NCBI RefSeq assembly: GCF_040529335.1
Contig: NZ_CP159534.1
Location: 3,534,001-3,598,000 of the forward strand
Source: Streptomyces sp. HUAS MG91
GTDB taxonomy: Bacteria > Actinomycetota > Actinomycetes > Streptomycetales > Streptomycetaceae
Reading direction: 5' to 3'
Length of the DNA stretch: 64,000 nucleotides
Program-made: the position numbers and the translations under genes
Notes under the pieces: model-generated
Database searches by the model: none
What the model saw: the letters and a program-made list of their open reading frames with translations, nothing else
What the model was told of the DNA's origin: nothing
Shown: positions 60,178 through 64,000 of the stretch, piece after piece
Position numbering within the stretch: position 1 is the stretch's first letter
How the letters are laid out: each line of letters opens with the position of its first letter

Positions 60178-63100
60178 TCACGACCCCAGGATCGTCGTCA
60201 GGAACTCCCCGACCCAGGCCAGCAGTTGGCGGCCGACCAGTGGCTTGCCGCCGACCTTGGCCGTCTTCGGGCGCGGGACGAGGATCTGGTGGGTGGCCGG
60301 CTTGATGACCGTGCCGGGGTAGAGGCGCTTCAGGCGGAGTTCCTGCGACTCCCGCAACTCCACCGGCGCGAAGCGGATGTTGTTGCCCTGGAGGACGATC
60401 TCGGCGACGCCGCAGGCGCGGGCCAGCATGCGCAGGCCCGCGACGAGCAGCAGGTTCTCGACCGGTTCGGGCAGCTTGCCGTAGCGGTCGGTGAGTTCCT
60501 CGCGGACGTGGGTGACGTCCTCCTCGGAATTCGCGGAGGCGATGGAGCGGTAGGCCTGGAGGCGCAGCCGCTCCCCCGGCGCGTAGTCGTGCGGGACGTG
60601 CGCGTCGACCGGCAGCTCGATCTTCACCTCCAGCGGCGGCTCCTCCTCCACGCCGCCGTCCAGCGAGGCCCGGTAGTCGGCCACGGCCTCGCCGACCATG
60701 CGCACGTACAGGTCGAAGCCGACGCCCGCGATGTGGCCCGACTGTTCACCGCCGAGCAGATTGCCCGCGCCGCGGATCTCCAGGTCCTTCATCGCCACGT
60801 ACATGCCCGCGCCCATCTCCGTGTGCTGCGCGATGGTCGCGAGGCGCTCGTGGGCGGTCTCCGTCAGCGGCTTCTCCGGCGGGTACAGGAAGTACGCGTA
60901 ACCGCGGTCGCGGCCACGGCCCACCCGGCCGCGCAGCTGGTGCAGCTGGGACAGGCCGAAGTTGTCGCCGCGCTCGACGATCAGCGTGTTCGCGTTCGAG
61001 ATGTCGATGCCGGACTCGACGATCGTCGTGGAGACGAGGACGTCGAACTTCTTCTCCCAGAAGTCCACGACCACCTGTTCCAGAGCCTGTTCGGACATCT
61101 GGCCGTGGGCGGTCGCGATCCGCGCCTCGGGCACGATCTCGCGCAGCCGGGCCGCCGCGCGGTCGATGGACTCGACGCGGTTGTGGATGTAGAAGACCTG
61201 GCCCTCGCGCAGCAGCTCGCGGCGGACGGCCGCGCCGATCTGCTTCTCCTCGTACGGGCCGACGAAGGTGAGGACCGGGTGGCGCTCCTCGGGCGGCGTG
61301 GTGATCGTCGACATCTCGCGGATGCCGGTGACGGCCATTTCGAGCGTACGGGGGATGGGGGTCGCGGACATGGTCAGCACGTCGACGTTGGCCCGGAGCT
61401 TCTTCAGCTGCTCCTTGTGCTCGACGCCGAACCGCTGCTCCTCGTCGACGATGACCAGGCCCAGGTCCTTGAACTTGGTCTCGGAGGAGAAAAGCCGGTG
61501 CGTGCCGATGACGATGTCGACCGAGCCGTCGCGCAGCCCCTCCAGCGTCGCCTTCGACTCCGTCTCCGTCTGGAAGCGGCTCAACGCCTTCACGCTGACC
61601 GGGAATTGGGAGTACCGCTCGGAGAACGTGCCGAAGTGCTGCTGGACGAGGAGCGTCGTGGGCACGAGGACCGCGACCTGCTTGCCGTCCTGGACCGCCT
61701 TGAAGGCGGCGCGCACCGCGATCTCCGTCTTGCCGTAGCCGACGTCGCCGCAGATCAGGCGGTCCATCGGGACCGTCTTCTCCATGTCGTCCTTGACCTC
61801 GGCGATCGTGGTCAGCTGGTCGGGCGTCTCCGCGTACGGGAACGCGTCCTCCAGCTCCCGCTGCCAGGGCGTGTCCGCGCCGAAGGCGTGCCCGGGGGCC
61901 GCCATGCGGGCCGAGTACAGCTTGATGAGGTCGGCGGCGATCTCCTTGACGGCCTTCTTGGCGCGCGCCTTCGTCTTCGTCCAGTCGGCGCCGCCGAGCC
62001 GGTGCAGCGTCGGGGCCTCGCCGCCGACGTACTTGGTGATCTGCTCCAGCTGGTCGGTGGGGATGTACAGGCGGTCGCCGGGCTGGCCGCGCTTGGCGGG
62101 CGCGTACTCGACGACGAGGTACTCGCGGGTGGCGCCCTGGACGGTGCGCTGCACCATCTCGATGTAGCGGCCCACGCCGTGCTGCTCGTGCACGATGTAG
62201 TCGCCGGATTCGAGGGTGAGCGGGTCGATGGTCTTGCGGCGCCGGGCGGGCATCCGCTGCCCGTCCTTGCCGGCGGTCCTCTGCCCGGTGAGGTCCGTCT
62301 CGGTGAGGACGGCGACCTTCAACTCAGGGTGCACGAAGCCGAATTCGAGGCTGCCGCAGGACACCTGGACGACGGAGGGCGCCAGGTCGCCCAGGTCCTT
62401 CTCCAGGCGGGCGGCGATGCCCTCGCCGCCGAGCACCTCGACGGTGCGGGAGGCGGGGCCGTGCCCCTCGGTGACGTAGACCGCGCGCCAGCCGTCGGCG
62501 AGCCAGCCCTTGGTGTCGGCCAGGGCGCGGGCCGTGTCGCCCCGGTAGGTCTCGGGGGCGTGCAGGCCGAGCTGGAGCGTGTCCGCGTCGAGCCCGGCGG
62601 CGTCCGCGGCGAACGGCGACACCGACCACCACATCATGCCCAGCTCGCGGGCCCGCTCCCGGACGTCGGCGATGGAGCGCAGCGAGGCCGCGCCCACGTC
62701 GATCGGGGCCTCGCCGCCGGTCGCGGACGCCGCCCAGGACGCCTGGAGGAACTCCTGCGAGGTCGCCACCAGGTCGGCGGCCCGGGTGCGCACCCGCTCC
62801 GGGTCGCAGACGACCGCCATGGCGCCCTCGGGGAGCACGTCGAGCAGCAGTTCCATGTCGTCGACGAGGACGGGAGCGAGTGACTCCATGCCCTCGACGG
62901 CGATGCCCTCGGCGATCTTGCCGAGGAGTTCGCCCAGCTCAGGGTGTTGTTCGGCCAGCTCGGCCGCTCTGGCGCGCACGTCGTCGGTGAGCAGCAGCTC
63001 TCGGCAGGGCGGCGCCCACAGGCCGTGCTCGGCGACCTCCAGGGAGCGCTGGTCGGCGACCTTGAAGTAGCGGATCTCCTCGACGTCGTCGCCCCAGAAC

Positions 63101-63711
63101 TCCACGCGCAGCGGGTGTTCCTCGGTCGGCGGGAAGACGTCGAGGATGCCGCCGCGCACGGCGAACTCGCCGCGCTTCTCGACGAGTTCGACGCGGGCGT
63201 AGGCGGCCGCGGCGAGCGCTTCCACCGTCTCGTTCAGATCGGCGGACTCGCCGGTGCGCAGCGCGACGGGCTCCAGGTCGCCGAGGCCCTTGACCTGCGG
63301 CTGGAGCACCGAGCGGATCGGGGCGACGACCACCGAGACCGGGCCGGTCTCCGGGTCGTCGGCGCGCGGGTGGCGCAGGCGGCGCAGCACGGCGAGGCGG
63401 CGGCCGACGGTGTCCGAGCGCGGGGAGAGGCGCTCGTGCGGCAGCGTCTCCCAGGACGGGTACTCCACGACGCCGTCGGCGGGCAGCAGCGAGCGCAGCG
63501 CCGCCGCCAGGTCCTCGGCCTCGCGGCCGGTCGCGGTGACGGCGAGCACGGGCCGCTTCGCCTCGCGGGCGAGCGCGGCCACCGTGAAGGGGCGGGACGC
63601 GGGCGGGCCCACCAGATCGATGTGCATGCGGTTGCCGTCACCGGCGGCCTTCACCGCTTCGGTGAGGGCCGCGTCCTTGACGACGGCGTCGAGCAGTCCG
63701 TGCAGGCTCAT
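60178..63711 (-). CDS. mfd: Transcription-repair coupling factor
   Basis: 1177-residue Mfd, which removes stalled RNA polymerase and recruits UvrA. Layout: UvrB-like N-terminal domains, the RNA polymerase interaction domain (DYIVHEQHGVGRYIEM ... EYLVVEYAPAKRGQPGDRLYIP), RecG-like helicase motor (RLICGDVGYGKTEIAVRAAFKAV, VDEEQRFGVEHKEQL, SATPIPRTLEMA, RVGRGRDRGYAYFLYP) and the C-terminal TRCF domain. Full length for the family. Confidence 0.97.
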   Translation of the reverse strand: MSLHGLLDAVVKDAALTEAVKAAGDGNRMHIDLVGPPASRPFTVAALAREAKRPVLAVTATGREAEDLAAALRSLLPADGVVEYPSWETLPHERLSPRSDTVGRRLAVLRRLRHPRADDPETGPVSVVVAPIRSVLQPQVKGLGDLEPVALRTGESADLNETVEALAAAAYARVELVEKRGEFAVRGGILDVFPPTEEHPLRVEFWGDDVEEIRYFKVADQRSLEVAEHGLWAPPCRELLLTDDVRARAAELAEQHPELGELLGKIAEGIAVEGMESLAPVLVDDMELLLDVLPEGAMAVVCDPERVRTRAADLVATSQEFLQASWAASATGGEAPIDVGAASLRSIADVRERARELGMMWWSVSPFAADAAGLDADTLQLGLHAPETYRGDTARALADTKGWLADGWRAVYVTEGHGPASRTVEVLGGEGIAARLEKDLGDLAPSVVQVSCGSLEFGFVHPELKVAVLTETDLTGQRTAGKDGQRMPARRRKTIDPLTLESGDYIVHEQHGVGRYIEMVQRTVQGATREYLVVEYAPAKRGQPGDRLYIPTDQLEQITKYVGGEAPTLHRLGGADWTKTKARAKKAVKEIAADLIKLYSARMAAPGHAFGADTPWQRELEDAFPYAETPDQLTTIAEVKDDMEKTVPMDRLICGDVGYGKTEIAVRAAFKAVQDGKQVAVLVPTTLLVQQHFGTFSERYSQFPVSVKALSRFQTETESKATLEGLRDGSVDIVIGTHRLFSSETKFKDLGLVIVDEEQRFGVEHKEQLKKLRANVDVLTMSATPIPRTLEMAVTGIREMSTITTPPEERHPVLTFVGPYEEKQIGAAVRRELLREGQVFYIHNRVESIDRAAARLREIVPEARIATAHGQMSEQALEQVVVDFWEKKFDVLVSTTIVESGIDISNANTLIVERGDNFGLSQLHQLRGRVGRGRDRGYAYFLYPPEKPLTETAHERLATIAQHTEMGAGMYVAMKDLEIRGAGNLLGGEQSGHIAGVGFDLYVRMVGEAVADYRASLDGGVEEEPPLEVKIELPVDAHVPHDYAPGERLRLQAYRSIASANSEEDVTHVREELTDRYGKLPEPVENLLLVAGLRMLARACGVAEIVLQGNNIRFAPVELRESQELRLKRLYPGTVIKPATHQILVPRPKTAKVGGKPLVGRQLLAWVGEFLTTILGS

Positions 63712-63844
63712 GGGGGCCTTGGCCTTTCCCGTCCGGGGTGGGCAACGCAAAGGGCCCGACACGTCTCACGGGCCGGGGTTCTCCAGAGTACGTCGCCGGA
63801 CGGACAGCCGCCGGACAGGGCCGCGGCGGCCCCCGGCCCGGGGC

Positions 63845-64000
63845 CTAGCGGAGACCGGGTGGCGGGCCGATGGGGCGGTGGGCGACGGTGAACGCGGTGA
63901 AGTCCGCGTACTGGGTGCGCGGGGTGGCCCAGCTGGGGTCGCCGCCGCCGAAGAACGTCGAGAAGAAGACCCCCGCGATGCGCAGCTCGTCGGTGGTACG
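63845..64000 (-). CDS. C-terminal end of a polysaccharide-lyase-like secreted protein (5' end outside the window)
   Basis: The last 51 codons before a TAG read ...TDELRIAGVFFSTFFGGGDPSWATPRTQYADFTAFTVAHRP. The FFSTFFGG-DPSWA motif with a nearby Tyr-Ala pattern resembles the end of the jelly-roll domain of polysaccharide lyases of the alginate/glucuronan type. The assignment from so short a piece is tentative. Confidence 0.5.
   Translation of the reverse strand, partial: RTTDELRIAGVFFSTFFGGGDPSWATPRTQYADFTAFTVAHRPIGPPPGLR

Noticed and set aside
60226..62883. Long open frame antisense to mfd
   Set aside because: Shadow of mfd with low-complexity Val/Asp/Gly/Arg content.

Overview
The window is chromosomal DNA from a Streptomyces species. 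The evidence is the very high GC content, GTG and TTG starts with purine-rich ribosome binding sites, and marker genes in a recognisable order: the leucyl-tRNA(UUA) gene bldA, ndh, ppx, divIC, eno, two Rpf cell-wall hydrolases and mfd. I recall this order from Streptomyces core chromosomes. It carries about 56 protein genes and one tRNA gene; no rRNA, CRISPR array or prophage block is visible.

Layout. 1-2.9 kb: a SigB/F/G-type sigma factor cut by the window edge, a DUF4097 protein and a FemX-like peptidoglycan-bridge enzyme. 2.9-6.8 kb: histidine-degradation genes (hutI, hutF and an M20 amidohydrolase) facing a PLP fold-III decarboxylase. 8.5-10.7 kb: a compact operon of three Roadblock/LC7 proteins and one DUF4388-like protein with no kinase or GTPase beside it. 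10.7-13 kb: an XRE regulator divergent from an SDR enzyme, and a membrane protein. 13-17.9 kb: a five-gene uptake operon (quaternary-amine-type ABC transporter plus an NCS1 permease) divergent from an atypical MIO-type aromatic amino acid ammonia-lyase. 19.5-23.7 kb: a membrane protein, an RpiR regulator, a stand-alone serine recombinase with an altered nucleophile position, and a 189-bp MITE-like element. 23.7-31.9 kb: cystathionine beta-synthase, an SGNH hydrolase, a thiolase, small unknown genes, a Bax1-like protein and pobA. 32.2 kb: bldA. 32.7-36.1 kb: a MacB/FtsX-type ABC exporter. 36.2-39.1 kb: a cyclopropane-fatty-acid synthase homologue and ndh with a Rex-like operator. 39.5-42 kb: four poorly known genes that look accessory. 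42.2-51.3 kb: ppx, DUF501, divIC, eno, two Rpf/LysM proteins (one behind a c-di-AMP riboswitch), a P450, mazG and a SurA-like lipoprotein. 51.4-64 kb: a DUF1906 protein, a Ser/Thr kinase with its membrane partner, a HsdM-like methylase, secreted and lipoprotein genes, a Uma2 nuclease, mfd, and the 3' end of a secreted polysaccharide-lyase-like gene.

How it fits together: most of the window is housekeeping and cell-wall physiology typical of the Streptomyces core (redox, glycolysis, division, spore resuscitation, repair, and developmental control through bldA). Three places stand out as possibly new: the Roadblock/DUF4388 operon, the ammonia-lyase paralogue with a shortened MIO loop beside a transporter operon, and the mobile-repeat layer (MITE, solo terminal repeats, GC-rich palindromes). 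Two of these repeats supply stop codons and one encodes the tail of an ABC ATPase.
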